A stretch of DNA of 64,000 bases, taken from positions 62,001 to 126,000 of the forward strand of contig JAWKWH010000003.1 in assembly GCA_041397625.1 (NCBI GenBank), given 5' to 3'. Below, piece after piece: positions 16,431 through 28,152 of the stretch. Numbering within the stretch: the first letter of the stretch is position 1; every line of letters starts with the position of its first letter. The notes under the pieces were generated by a model. That model was not told the origin of the DNA. It was given only the letters and a program-made list of their open reading frames with translations, and did not search any database. Source of the DNA: JAWKWH01 sp041397625. GTDB taxonomy: Bacteria; Pseudomonadota; Alphaproteobacteria; Rhizobiales; Rhizobiaceae. The position numbers and the translations under genes were made by a program.

Positions 16431-17390
16431 GTGTTCTGTACCGAGATGGTGATGGCGCAGATGAAGGCGGTCTATTTCAACGAGCATGGCGGGCCGGACG
16501 TGCTGACCTATGGCGACCTGCCAGACCCGGAAGCGGGCGCCGGCGAGGTGGTGGTCGACATCCACGCCGCGAGTATCAACGCGGCTGATTGGAAGGTGCG
16601 CTCCGGCGCCAACCAAACGCTCGAGAGGTTTCCGCATGTCCTCGGGCGCGATTTTTCCGGAACCGTGGCGTCGCTCGGCGCCGGCGTCGACGATTTTGCG
16701 CCGGGCGAGGCGGTGTTCGGCGTCAGTGAACGGGACAGCGAAGGCGGCTATGCCGAAAAGAAGGCGATCGGCGCCGCGATCCTGGCGCGCAAGCCCGACG
16801 GCTGGAGCCACGAGCAGGCAGCCGCGCTGGCGCTGACCGGCCTGACGGCGATCGTCTCCATCGAGGATACACTCAGGCTCCAGCCCGGAGAGACGATCCT
16901 GATCCAGGGTGGCGCCGGCGGCGTGGCCGGCTTTGCCATCCAGCTTGCCAAGCATATCGGCGCACGCGTGATCACCACGGCCGGTACCGCCAATCTCGAC
17001 TATGTGAAGGCCCTCGGCGCCGATCTGGCGATCGACTACACCAAGGAGGATTTCACAGAGGTCGCGGGCGCCTGCGATGCCGTGTTCGAGACGGTCGGCG
17101 GCGACGTAGCCATGCGGTCGTTTGCGGTGCTGAAACCGGGCGGACGGGCAGCCTTCATCGCCTCGGGCGCCGAGGCGCCGTCCGCGCCGCGCGCCGACGT
17201 CACCGCGCTGCGGCCGAAGGTCGGGCGCGACCGGCGGCATCTCGAGCGGATCGTCGAACTCGTCGACGGCGGCGCGGTCCGCGTTCCGGAGATCACGATC
17301 TATCCGCTGGCTGAAGCAGCGTCTGCACACCGGGTCAGCGAGGCGCGACATCTGCGCGGCAAGTTGGTCTTGAAGGTGCGCCAAAGATGA
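16431..17390 (+). CDS. Zinc-type alcohol dehydrogenase/quinone oxidoreductase-like protein
   Basis: A 319-residue medium-chain dehydrogenase/reductase. The GTG start has AAGG seven bases upstream; in-frame ATGs at 16446 and 16461 are alternatives, and homology begins at MKAVYFNEHGG (16461). The GroES-like part has HVLGRDFSGTV; the Rossmann motif is QGGAGGVAGFA, followed by GADLAIDY. The paired zinc-ligand cysteines of true alcohol dehydrogenases are missing, so it is probably an NADPH-dependent quinone or enone reductase. Substrate unknown; no operon partner. Confidence 0.85.
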   Translation: MFCTEMVMAQMKAVYFNEHGGPDVLTYGDLPDPEAGAGEVVVDIHAASINAADWKVRSGANQTLERFPHVLGRDFSGTVASLGAGVDDFAPGEAVFGVSERDSEGGYAEKKAIGAAILARKPDGWSHEQAAALALTGLTAIVSIEDTLRLQPGETILIQGGAGGVAGFAIQLAKHIGARVITTAGTANLDYVKALGADLAIDYTKEDFTEVAGACDAVFETVGGDVAMRSFAVLKPGGRAAFIASGAEAPSAPRADVTALRPKVGRDRRHLERIVELVDGGAVRVPEITIYPLAEAASAHRVSEARHLRGKLVLKVRQR

Positions 17391-17634
17391 ATCGCTCCGG
17401 CGCGTCGCGGCGAATTCCGCCGGCCTCCCGATCGCCGCAATTCAGCGCGGTTCGTTTCAGCATTTGACATCCTGGTGCTGACCCCGGCGCGAAAAACGTC
17501 GCTGTCACAACGGCTTGCAGGCGAAGCCGGCGAAGGCGGAACATGGTTCACATTTTTCGCCTAATTCGGCACTATCTACCGTGCCAACGGGCGAAGCGGG
17601 CCCGTTTTGGCAACAATGGCTTGGGAATGAACAA

Positions 17635-18732
17635 ATGAGAAAGATTTTCTGCATATCCGCCGCCGTGGCGGGCGCGATGGCGCTTGCAACGCCGGCTCTG
17701 GCGCAATCGGTCGGAGGCGAAGCGTTTCGCGGCAATCTGCCCGACGGCGAGTTCGACCGCGATATTGGAACGCCCGAACTGCCCAATCCGGACGCGGGCA
17801 TGATCCCGCTGCTCAAGGTCGATCCGGAAACGATGCGCGGCCTGCCGGGCGATCCGGCCGAGCTCGAGCGTGGGTTCGGCATCGTGTCGCGGCATCGCGA
17901 CGGCACGATCACCGAAACCCCGCCGTCGGACGAGGTGCTCGACGCGCTGCGCAAGGGCGCCCTTGAAAAGAGGCCGAATCCGAACGAGGCGGCAGCGCCG
18001 CAGGAAGGCGATCCGCTGTTTGAGGATCAGGCGCAGGACCGTGCGATTGTCGGCGAGGACAGCCGTATCTGGGTTCGCGATTCGGCGACCTATCCCTACC
18101 GCACGGTTGGTCTGCTGGCGACGGAAAACGGCACTTGCTCTTCCACGCTGGTCGGGCCGTTGACCGTTGTTACGGCGGCGCACTGCGTCTACAGCCACGA
18201 GAAGGGCGGCTGGGTGAAGGAGACGACCTTCTATCCCGGCGCCAATGGCGAGGGCAACTTTCCCTATCGCGGCTACGAGTTTGAAGAAACCTCGATCATG
18301 AAGGGCTTCATCGAAAACTACCAGGGGGCCTACGGTTCAGTCATACCGTGGGATCTTGCCGTGGTAACCCTGAAGGAACCGGCCGGCGACCATGTCGGCT
18401 GGCTCGGCTATCGCCAGAACGACGGCTGGGATTTCCGCGCCTACAATCTCGGCTATCCGGCGGACAAGCCCTTCGCCACCATGTGGCGCGACATATGCGA
18501 TGTCAGCGGCGAGGAGGCGATCGGCACGGAATATATCCATCGCTGCGACACCAAGCCCGGTTCCAGCGGCAGTTCGATGTATTCCTATCACAGGAAGGAC
18601 GGCAATGCGCTGCGCTATGTCGAGGGCATCAACGTGGCGGAGGTCGACTACGAGGACCCGGCGCAGAACTACAATATCGGCGTCCTGTTCGTCGGTGCCT
18701 ATTTCGACTGGATCAAGTCTTTGAAGAAGTAG
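17635..18732 (+). CDS. Secreted trypsin-like serine protease with long N-terminal region
   Basis: The ATG at 17635 begins a Sec signal (MRKIFCISAAVAGAMALATPALA, cut near 23). The frame is open earlier, but that part is not signal-like. The 365-residue protein has a polar segment of about 120 residues (24-145), probably a propeptide, then an S1/V8-like fold: TAAHC with H183, IPWDLAVV with D240 and KPGSSGSSMY with S311 in GSSGS. The catalytic triad is complete. The substrate preference cannot be read. It stands alone with 244 bp upstream. Confidence 0.88.
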   Translation: MRKIFCISAAVAGAMALATPALAQSVGGEAFRGNLPDGEFDRDIGTPELPNPDAGMIPLLKVDPETMRGLPGDPAELERGFGIVSRHRDGTITETPPSDEVLDALRKGALEKRPNPNEAAAPQEGDPLFEDQAQDRAIVGEDSRIWVRDSATYPYRTVGLLATENGTCSSTLVGPLTVVTAAHCVYSHEKGGWVKETTFYPGANGEGNFPYRGYEFEETSIMKGFIENYQGAYGSVIPWDLAVVTLKEPAGDHVGWLGYRQNDGWDFRAYNLGYPADKPFATMWRDICDVSGEEAIGTEYIHRCDTKPGSSGSSMYSYHRKDGNALRYVEGINVAEVDYEDPAQNYNIGVLFVGAYFDWIKSLKK

Positions 18733-18853
18733 CGCGCGGGAACCGGATTCACCGGTGAATTAGCGCCGATTGGGCCTCGCATAGGCGGCAGGCTTCCACT
18801 ATGAGACGGGGTGTACCGCGCCCCGTCACCTCCCAGCGACCAAGTCCGCCCGC

Positions 18854-21067
<2,214 letters not shown>

Positions 21068-21082
21068 AGGAGACGACGATTC

Positions 21083-21316
21083 ATGGCCATGACCGCCCAC
21101 GACATCGAGAGCATGATCAAGGCCGCCATTCCCGATGCGAAGGTCACCATCCGCGATCTGGCCGGAGATGGCGATCACTACGCGGCGGAAGTAGTGGCCG
21201 AAAGCTTTCGCGGAAAAAGCCGCGTCCAGCAGCACCAGATGGTCTATGACGCGCTGAAGGGCAACATGGGCGGCGTGCTGCATGCGCTTGCGCTCCAGAC
21301 AAGCGTGCCGGAGTGA
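21083..21316 (+). CDS. bolA: BolA family protein
   Basis: A 77-residue BolA/IbaG-like protein (IKAAIPDAKVTIRDLAGDGDHYAAEVV, written here in parts: AIPDAKV, DLAGDGDHYA, FRGKSRVQQHQMVYDAL). BolA proteins pair with monothiol glutaredoxins to handle [2Fe-2S] clusters. The conserved histidine in QQHQMVY is present. In many rhizobia purL-bolA is followed by grxD; here a HAD phosphatase gene comes next, so the glutaredoxin must lie elsewhere or be absent. Confidence 0.93.
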   Translation: MAMTAHDIESMIKAAIPDAKVTIRDLAGDGDHYAAEVVAESFRGKSRVQQHQMVYDALKGNMGGVLHALALQTSVPE

Positions 21317-21378
21317 GCAGCGACCGGCGTCCGCAACACCGGGATTGAGCACACAGGCCGGTACGGGAAGGCGTTGCG

Positions 21379-22086
21379 ATGTTTCCGAGCGGCTGGCGTC
21401 CGGACCTCGTCATCTTCGATTGCGACGGCGTGCTGATCGACAGCGAGATCATAAGCGCCAACACGCTGCTCGGCCTTTTGGAAGCGCGCGGCCTCGATAT
21501 CGGCATCGATCACGTGAAGACGCATTTCCTCGGCCGCAGCTTCCCGACCGTGGCAGCGACGATCCGCAGCCAGTTCGACCATTCGCTGCCGGCCGATTTC
21601 GAAAGCCAGTACCGCCGCCTGCTGCTGAGCGAGTTCGAGACTTCGCTTCGCGCCACGCCGGGCGTGACCGACATTCTCGAGCGTCTTGCCATCCGCTGCT
21701 GCGTGGCGACCAGCAGCAGCCCGGAAAGGGTCGGGCGCTCGCTGCAGATCGTCGGCCTCGACCGTTTCTTCGGCGCCCATGTCTACACCGCCTCGGAGGT
21801 CGAGCGCGGCAAGCCGGCGCCGGACATCTTCCTCCACGTTGCTGCCCGCGAGGGCGTTGAGCCGGCCTCGTGCCTGGTGGTCGAGGACAGCATGCCCGGG
21901 GTCCAGGCGGCGCTGAACGCAGGCATGCCGGTGGTGCGTTATGTCGGCGGCAGCCATTTCGGGCCTGGGCGACCCGCGGCGGCGGACAACTGCCCGGCTT
22001 TTGACAAGTGGCCCGATTTCTTCGACATGATACCGTCGCTGGAAAAGGAAACGACCGGAAGTGCGCGCCATGGCGAGCAAGGCTGA
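21379..22086 (+). CDS. HAD-superfamily phosphatase of the polyol operon
   Basis: A 235-residue HAD subfamily IA hydrolase. Motif I FDCDGVLIDSE has the nucleophile D14 and D16; motif II ATSSSPERV, the lysine in ERGKPAPDIF and motif IV VVEDSMPG follow. The family removes phosphate from sugar or polyol phosphates or acts as beta-phosphoglucomutase. The SorC-type regulator gene starts inside its 3' end, so it is probably co-expressed with the sorbitol/mannitol genes. Exact substrate unknown. Confidence 0.85.
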   Translation: MFPSGWRPDLVIFDCDGVLIDSEIISANTLLGLLEARGLDIGIDHVKTHFLGRSFPTVAATIRSQFDHSLPADFESQYRRLLLSEFETSLRATPGVTDILERLAIRCCVATSSSPERVGRSLQIVGLDRFFGAHVYTASEVERGKPAPDIFLHVAAREGVEPASCLVVEDSMPGVQAALNAGMPVVRYVGGSHFGPGRPAAADNCPAFDKWPDFFDMIPSLEKETTGSARHGEQG

Positions 22087-23023
22087 GAACGAAGCGAGCA
22101 GGCTGGACGACGCGGCGCGCGCCGGCTGGCTTTATTATGTTGCCGGCAACACGCAGGACGAGATCGCGCGCAAGCTCGGCGTTTCACGCCAGTCGGCGCA
22201 GCGACTTGTCTCGCTGGCGGTCAGCGAGAAGCTGATCAAGGTGCGCCTCGACCATCCGATCGCCCACTGCATGGAGCTTGGCGCGCGGCTGAAGGAACGA
22301 TTCGACCTGCGCATCTGCGAGATCGTGCCGAGCGATCCCGGCGCCCCGAACTCGATCGCCGGCATCGCCCAGGCCGGCGCGGCCGAGATGGAGCGCAGCC
22401 TGAGGTCCAACCATCCCAAGATCATCGCCATCGGCACGGGGCGGGCATTGCGGGCCAGCGTCGAGCAGTTGTCGCCGATGGATTGCCCGCAGCACCGCAT
22501 CGTTTCGCTGCTCGGCAACATGATGTCGGATGGCTCGGCGACCGCCTACAATGTGGTGATCCGGATGGCGGAGCGGGTCAATGCCCGGCATTTTCCCATG
22601 CCATTGCCGGTGCTGGCGCGTTCGGTGGAGGAAAAGCAGGTACTGCACAACCAGGAGCCGGTGCACAATATCCTTGAACTTTGCCGGCGGGCCGACATCA
22701 CCTTTGTCGGCGTCGGCGGCATGAGCGAGGATGCGCCGTTGTTCGTCGACGGCTTCGTCAATCGCGACGAGATGCGCGCGCTCAACCGTGCCGGCGCCGT
22801 CGGCGAGATCACGAGCTGGGTCTACGACCAGCAGGGCGTGGTGATCGACGGTCTGATCAACGATCGAGTGGCGAGTGCGCCGCTGGTCGCCAATCCGGCA
22901 AATCCAGTGGTTGGAATTGCCGCCGGCGAATCGAAGATCGTCGCGATTTCAGGCGCGCTGCGGGGCCGGCTTATCAATTCGCTGATCACCGACGAGGTCA
23001 CTGCTGAGCAATTGCTCAAATAG
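22061..23023 (+). CDS. smoC: SorC/DeoR-type sugar-binding regulator of the polyol operon
   Basis: A 320-residue regulator. The likely start is the GTG at 22061 or the ATG at 22070, both overlapping the HAD gene. The helix-turn-helix is near residues 30-60 (TQDEIARKLGVSRQSAQRLV). The rest is a sugar-binding domain with GTGRALRASVEQL and VGIAAGESK, as in SorC/DeoR-like effectors of the phosphosugar-isomerase fold. It stands directly before smoE and by position controls the polyol operon; a perfect TGAGCAATTGCTCA palindrome lies within its last codons. The gene symbol follows context. Confidence 0.85.
   Translation: MRAMASKAENEASRLDDAARAGWLYYVAGNTQDEIARKLGVSRQSAQRLVSLAVSEKLIKVRLDHPIAHCMELGARLKERFDLRICEIVPSDPGAPNSIAGIAQAGAAEMERSLRSNHPKIIAIGTGRALRASVEQLSPMDCPQHRIVSLLGNMMSDGSATAYNVVIRMAERVNARHFPMPLPVLARSVEEKQVLHNQEPVHNILELCRRADITFVGVGGMSEDAPLFVDGFVNRDEMRALNRAGAVGEITSWVYDQQGVVIDGLINDRVASAPLVANPANPVVGIAAGESKIVAISGALRGRLINSLITDEVTAEQLLK
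23005..23018. promoter_or_regulatory. Perfect 14-bp palindrome in the 3' end of the regulator gene, candidate operator
   Basis: TGAGCAATTGCTCA is a perfect palindrome inside the last codons of the SorC-type gene. Its half-site (TTGCTC) recurs twice downstream at 23146-23152 and 23165-23171. A regulator dimer/tetramer could bridge these to control smoE. Confidence 0.45.
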
Positions 23024-23116
23024 TGGGCAAATTTCTATCTATTTTTAAGATGTTGAAATAATTAGCTTATTCAAAGCTATCGGGCTGCGAAACCGGAGTC
23101 GCTCGCATTTTGCCGA

Positions 23117-23171
23117 TTGACATTGATCCGGTTTTATTGTGAATATTTGCTCGCAAAATAGGCATTTGCTC
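23117..23171 (+). promoter_or_regulatory. smoE promoter region with ATTTGCTC direct repeats
   Basis: A perfect -35 TTGACA is at 23117-23122; the -10 is weak (around GAATAT at 23141-23146). ATTTGCTC occurs at 23145-23152 and 23164-23171, just downstream of the putative -10, where bound regulator would block transcription. The repeats share the half-site of the palindrome at 23005. Confidence 0.45.
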
Positions 23172-23195
23172 AACAGATGCTCTGGGAGGAGCTCA

Positions 23196-24500
23196 ATGAA
23201 ATATTCCGTACGCGCCCTGACGGGCGCTGCAGTGCTGTCGCTGTTGGCGTCCACTGCTCTCGCCGAAAAGCTCACGATCGCAACCGTGAACAATGGCGAC
23301 ATGATCCGCATGCAGGGTCTGACTGATGATTTCACCGCCAAGACCGGCCATGAGGTCGAGTGGGTCACGCTGGAAGAGAATGTGTTGCGCCAGCGCGTGA
23401 CCACCGACATCGCCACCAAGGGCGGCCAGTTCGACATCATGACGATCGGCATGTACGAAACGCCGATCTGGGGCAAGCAGAACTGGCTGGTCCCGCTGAA
23501 CGACCTGTCGGCGGAATATGACGTCGATGACTTGCTGCCGGCGATGCGCGGCGGCCTGTCGGTGGACGGCACGCTCTATGCCGCGCCGTTCTACGGCGAG
23601 TCGTCGATGATCATGTACCGCACCGACCTGATGGAGAAGGCGGGGCTTACCATGCCCGACGCGCCGACCTGGGATTTCGTCGCCGACGCGGCGCGCAAGA
23701 TGACCGACAAGGACAATGAAGTCTACGGCGTCTGCCTTCGCGGCAAGGCGGGCTGGGGCGAGAACATGGCGTTCCTGACCGCAACGGCGAATTCGTTCGG
23801 TGCCCGCTGGTTCGACATGGACTGGAATGCCCAGTTCGACACCGAACCGTGGAAGAAAACGCTGACCTTCTATCTCGACCTGATGAACGACGCAGGACCG
23901 CCCGGAGCCGCCAATAACGGCTTTAACGAGAACCTGGCGCTGTTCCAGCAGGGCAAGTGCGGCATGTGGATTGACGCCACGGTGGCGGCGTCCTTCGTGA
24001 CCGATCCGGAAAACTCCACCGTTGCCGACAAGGTCGGCTTCGCGCTGGCGCCGGACACCGGCCTGGGCAAGCGCGGCAACTGGCTTTGGGCCTGGGCGCT
24101 CGCCATCCCGGCCGGCACCCAGAAAGAGGCCGCCGCCAGGCAGTTCATCGAATGGGCGACGTCGAAGGACTATCTCGCGCTCGTGGCGTCGAAGGAAGGC
24201 TGGGCAAACGTACCGCCGGGCAGCCGGACGTCGCTCTACGAGAATCCCGAATATGCCAAGGTGCCGTTCGCCAAAATGACGCTCGACTCGATCAACTCGG
24301 CTGATCCGAACAAGCCGACCGTGGAACCGGTGCCCTATATCGGCGTCCAGTTCGCGGCGATCCCGGAATTCGCGGGTATCGCGACCCAGGTCGGTCAGGA
24401 GTTCTCGGCGGCTCTCGCCGGACAGCAAACGGTCGATGAAGCGTTGGCCAAGGCGCAGGAACTGACCAACGAGGAAATGGAGGCGGCGGGCTACCGCTAA
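23196..24500 (+). CDS. smoE: Sorbitol/mannitol ABC transporter substrate-binding protein SmoE
   Basis: The ATG at 23196 follows GGGAGGAG; the frame is open upstream without signal character. The 434-residue family 1 solute-binding protein has a Sec signal (cut near ALA, residue 23). FDIMTIGMYETPIWGKQNWL, NGFNENLALFQQGKCGMWID (in parts) and GKRGNWLWAWALAIP are typical polyol binders of rhizobia. It captures sorbitol, mannitol or related polyols in the periplasm. The permease genes follow after 160 bp that contain two strong hairpins. Confidence 0.93.
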   Translation: MKYSVRALTGAAVLSLLASTALAEKLTIATVNNGDMIRMQGLTDDFTAKTGHEVEWVTLEENVLRQRVTTDIATKGGQFDIMTIGMYETPIWGKQNWLVPLNDLSAEYDVDDLLPAMRGGLSVDGTLYAAPFYGESSMIMYRTDLMEKAGLTMPDAPTWDFVADAARKMTDKDNEVYGVCLRGKAGWGENMAFLTATANSFGARWFDMDWNAQFDTEPWKKTLTFYLDLMNDAGPPGAANNGFNENLALFQQGKCGMWIDATVAASFVTDPENSTVADKVGFALAPDTGLGKRGNWLWAWALAIPAGTQKEAAARQFIEWATSKDYLALVASKEGWANVPPGSRTSLYENPEYAKVPFAKMTLDSINSADPNKPTVEPVPYIGVQFAAIPEFAGIATQVGQEFSAALAGQQTVDEALAKAQELTNEEMEAAGYR

Positions 24501-24527
24501 ATCCCGCCCCCTTGCGGCAAGGTCGTG

Positions 24528-24550
24528 GAAGGCCGGTCGGTCGGCCTTCC
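24528..24550 (+). other. Stem-loop 1 between smoE and smoF
   Basis: GGAAGGCCG-GTCGT-CGGCCTTCC, a perfect 9-bp stem with no T-run after it. Probably an mRNA-stabilising or partial attenuation element giving more SmoE than permease. Confidence 0.55.
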
Positions 24551-24598
24551 CGTCCGGGGCAGCCTCGACCGGCCCACCCTCCCGCTCGACGAGGCATC

Positions 24599-24624
24599 CC
24601 GCGGGGTGCACTTTCACCCCGCGG
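24599..24624 (+). other. Stem-loop 2 between smoE and smoF
   Basis: CCGCGGGGTG-CACTTT-CACCCCGCGG, a perfect 10-bp GC-rich stem with a 6-nt loop, 37 bp before smoF. No U-tract follows. With stem-loop 1 it forms a tandem barrier after the binding-protein gene. Confidence 0.6.
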
Positions 24625-24660
24625 CCGACCCCGGCATGTGCACGGCACCAGGAGCATCCG

Positions 24661-25527
24661 ATGGCCACTCAACATTCCCGTTCCGCAGCCCGTTTCATGA
24701 TGTCGCCGGCGGTGATCCTGCTTCTCGGCTGGATGCTGGTGCCGCTGATCATGACGCTCTACTTCTCCTTCCTGGACTACAGGCCGTTGCGCGGCGCGTT
24801 CGAATGTTGCGTCGGGTTCGACAATTACTCCCGGTTCTTCACCTCCTCCAGCTTCTTCGACAGCGTCGTCACGACGCTTTCCATGGTCGGCGGGATCCTG
24901 TTGATCACCGTGATCGGCGGCGTTCTTTTGTCGATGCTGCTCGACAAGCCGATGTGGGGGCAGGGGATCGTGCGCATTCTCGTCATCGCCCCGTTCTTCG
25001 TCATGCCGACCGTTTCGGCGCTGGTGTGGAAGAACATGTTCATGAACCCGGTGAACGGTCTTCTGGCCTATCTGTGGAAGTTCTTCGGGGCACAGCCGGT
25101 CGACTGGCTGAGCCAGGCGCCGCTGTTCTCGATCATCTTGATCGTGTCGTGGCAGTGGTTGCCGTTTGCGACACTCATCCTGCTCACCGCCATCCAGTCG
25201 CTCGACAGCGAGCAGCTCGAGGCCGCCGAGATGGACGGTGCCGGCGCACTGTCGCGCTTCGGCTATATCATCCTGCCGCACCTGGCGCGCGCCATCACCG
25301 TGGTGATCCTGATCCAGACGATCTTCCTTCTGTCGATCTTCGCCGAGATCTTCGTCACCACCGGCGGCGCATTCGGCACCCGGACACTGACCTACCTCGT
25401 CTACCAGCGGGTGATCGAGAGCCAGAATATCGGCCTCGGCTCGGCGGGCGGCATCTTCGCCGTGATCCTCGCCAACATCGTCGCGATCTTCCTGATGCGG
25501 ATCGTCGGCAAGAATCTGGACGCCTGA
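24661..25527 (+). CDS. smoF: Polyol ABC transporter permease SmoF
   Basis: A 288-residue inner-membrane permease with six hydrophobic helices and the coupling-loop motif EAAEMDGAGALSRFGYI. GGAG lies before the ATG at 24661. It pairs with SmoG to form the channel for sorbitol/mannitol entry. The next gene starts 11 bp after its stop. The N-terminal SRSAARFMMSPAVILLLGW is typical of the MalF-like partner in this family. Confidence 0.93.
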   Translation: MATQHSRSAARFMMSPAVILLLGWMLVPLIMTLYFSFLDYRPLRGAFECCVGFDNYSRFFTSSSFFDSVVTTLSMVGGILLITVIGGVLLSMLLDKPMWGQGIVRILVIAPFFVMPTVSALVWKNMFMNPVNGLLAYLWKFFGAQPVDWLSQAPLFSIILIVSWQWLPFATLILLTAIQSLDSEQLEAAEMDGAGALSRFGYIILPHLARAITVVILIQTIFLLSIFAEIFVTTGGAFGTRTLTYLVYQRVIESQNIGLGSAGGIFAVILANIVAIFLMRIVGKNLDA

Positions 25528-25538
25528 GGGAGATCGAC

Positions 25539-26369
25539 ATGGCCCGCGCCGTCACCAACCGCCAGAAGACGATCTACACAATCGCCGCGTGGATCGTCGG
25601 CCTTCTGATCTTCTTCCCGATCCTGTGGATCTTCCTGACCAGCTTCAAGACCGAGGCCGAGGCCATCGCCGATCCGCCGTCGTTCTTCTTCTTCGACTGG
25701 ACGACCGAGAATTACGGCGTGGTGCAGGACCGGTCCGACTATCTGCGCTTCCTGTGGAACTCGGTGGTCCTGTCGGTCGGCTCGACGATCATCGGCCTGA
25801 TCATCGCGGTGCCCGCCGCCTGGTCGATGGCGTTCGTGCCGGGCAAGCGCACCAAGGACATCCTGATGTGGATGCTGTCGACCAAGATGCTGCCGGCCGT
25901 CGGGGTGCTCTACCCGATCGTGCTCATGGCCAAATGGCTGCAGATCTTCGACAGCTACGTGCTGCTGATCACCGTACTGACGCTGATCAACCTGCCGATC
26001 ATCATCTGGATGCTCTACACCTATTTCAAGGAGATCCCGGGCGAGATCCTCGAGGCGGCGCGTATGGACGGCGCGTCGCTGCGCGACGAAATCCTCTACG
26101 TGCTGACGCCGATGGCGGTGCCCGGCATCGCATCGACGATGCTCTTGAACATCATCCTGGCGTGGAACGAGGCGTTCTGGACGCTGAACCTGACCACGAC
26201 CGATGCGGCGCCGCTCACGGCCTTCATCGCATCATATTCGTCGCCCGAGGGACTGTTCTACGCCAAGCTCTCGGCCGCCTCGACCATGGCGATCGCGCCA
26301 ATCCTCATTCTCGGCTGGTTCAGCCAGAAGCAACTGGTCCGCGGACTGACGTTCGGCGCCGTCAAATAG
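25539..26369 (+). CDS. smoG: Polyol ABC transporter permease SmoG
   Basis: A 276-residue permease from the ATG at 25539, preceded by GAGGGAG. It has six helices and the coupling loop EAARMDGASLRDEILYV. It is MalG-like and pairs with SmoF. The open frame extends far upstream across smoF, but that part is only an alternate frame. WNEAFWTLNLT and PEGLFYAKLSAAS are family marks of the sorbitol/mannitol transporters. Confidence 0.93.
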   Translation: MARAVTNRQKTIYTIAAWIVGLLIFFPILWIFLTSFKTEAEAIADPPSFFFFDWTTENYGVVQDRSDYLRFLWNSVVLSVGSTIIGLIIAVPAAWSMAFVPGKRTKDILMWMLSTKMLPAVGVLYPIVLMAKWLQIFDSYVLLITVLTLINLPIIIWMLYTYFKEIPGEILEAARMDGASLRDEILYVLTPMAVPGIASTMLLNIILAWNEAFWTLNLTTTDAAPLTAFIASYSSPEGLFYAKLSAASTMAIAPILILGWFSQKQLVRGLTFGAVK

Positions 26370-26380
26370 GGAACATCAAG

Positions 26381-27378
<998 letters not shown>

Positions 27379-27382
<4 letters not shown>

Positions 27383-28152
27383 AGCGCCTTGATGGCCGCG
27401 CGGCGCTGGTTACCGGAGCGGCGCGCGGCATCGGCAGGGCATTTGCGCAAGCCTATGCGCGAGAGGGCGCCATGGTGGCCATCGCCGACATCGATATCGG
27501 GCGCGCCGAGGCGGCGGCGGAGGCCATCGGGTCCGGAGCATGCGCGATTCGCCTCGACGTGACCGATCCGGCATCCATCGACGAGGCGGTGTCGCGGACC
27601 GAGGCTGAATTCGGCCGCCTCGACGTCCTGGTCAATAACGCGGCGCTGTTCGACATGGCGCCGATTGTCGAGATCACACGCGAGAGCTACGACCGGCTGT
27701 TTGCGGTCAATGTCGCCGGTACGCTGTTCATGATGCAGGCGGCAGCGCGGTCGATGATCGCCCGCGGCGAGGGCGGCAAGATCATCAATATGGCCAGCCA
27801 GGCAGGACGGCGCGGCGAGGCACTTGTCGCCGTCTACTGCGCGACCAAGGCGGCCGTCATTTCACTGACCCAGTCGGCGGGCCTGAACCTCATCAAGCAC
27901 GGTATCAACGTCAACGCGATCGCGCCCGGCGTGGTCGACGGCGAGCATTGGGACGGCGTCGATGCGCTGTTTGCCCGCCACGAGGGACTGAAGCGGGGCG
28001 AGAAGAAGAAGCAGGTGGGCGACGCCGTGCCCTACGGGCGCATGGGAACGGCCGACGACCTTGCGGGTATGGCCGTGTTCCTGGCCTCCGCGGAGGCCGA
28101 TTACATCGTCGCCCAGACCTACAATGTCGATGGCGGGAACTGGATGAGCTAA
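27379..28152 (+). CDS. smoS: Sorbitol (L-iditol 2-) dehydrogenase SmoS, short-chain type
   Basis: A 257-residue short-chain dehydrogenase. The NAD-binding TGAARGIG is at 12-19, NNAA near 86-89, and the catalytic Ser140, Tyr153, Lys157 (YCATK) match the Rhodobacter sorbitol dehydrogenase. It oxidises D-sorbitol to fructose with NAD+. It sits between the transporter ATPase and mtlK, sharing bases with both (4-bp overlap upstream, TAATG downstream). Confidence 0.94.

Noticed and set aside
16308..17384. A long leftward frame continuing upstream of the zinc-ribbon gene, opposite the oxidoreductase
   Set aside because: Only the last 64 codons have protein-like features and a ribosome site; the upstream part lies opposite a clear oxidoreductase gene.
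18733..18853. A purine riboswitch before purL
   Set aside because: The 121-bp gap lacks the conserved purine aptamer core and a terminator/antiterminator pair.
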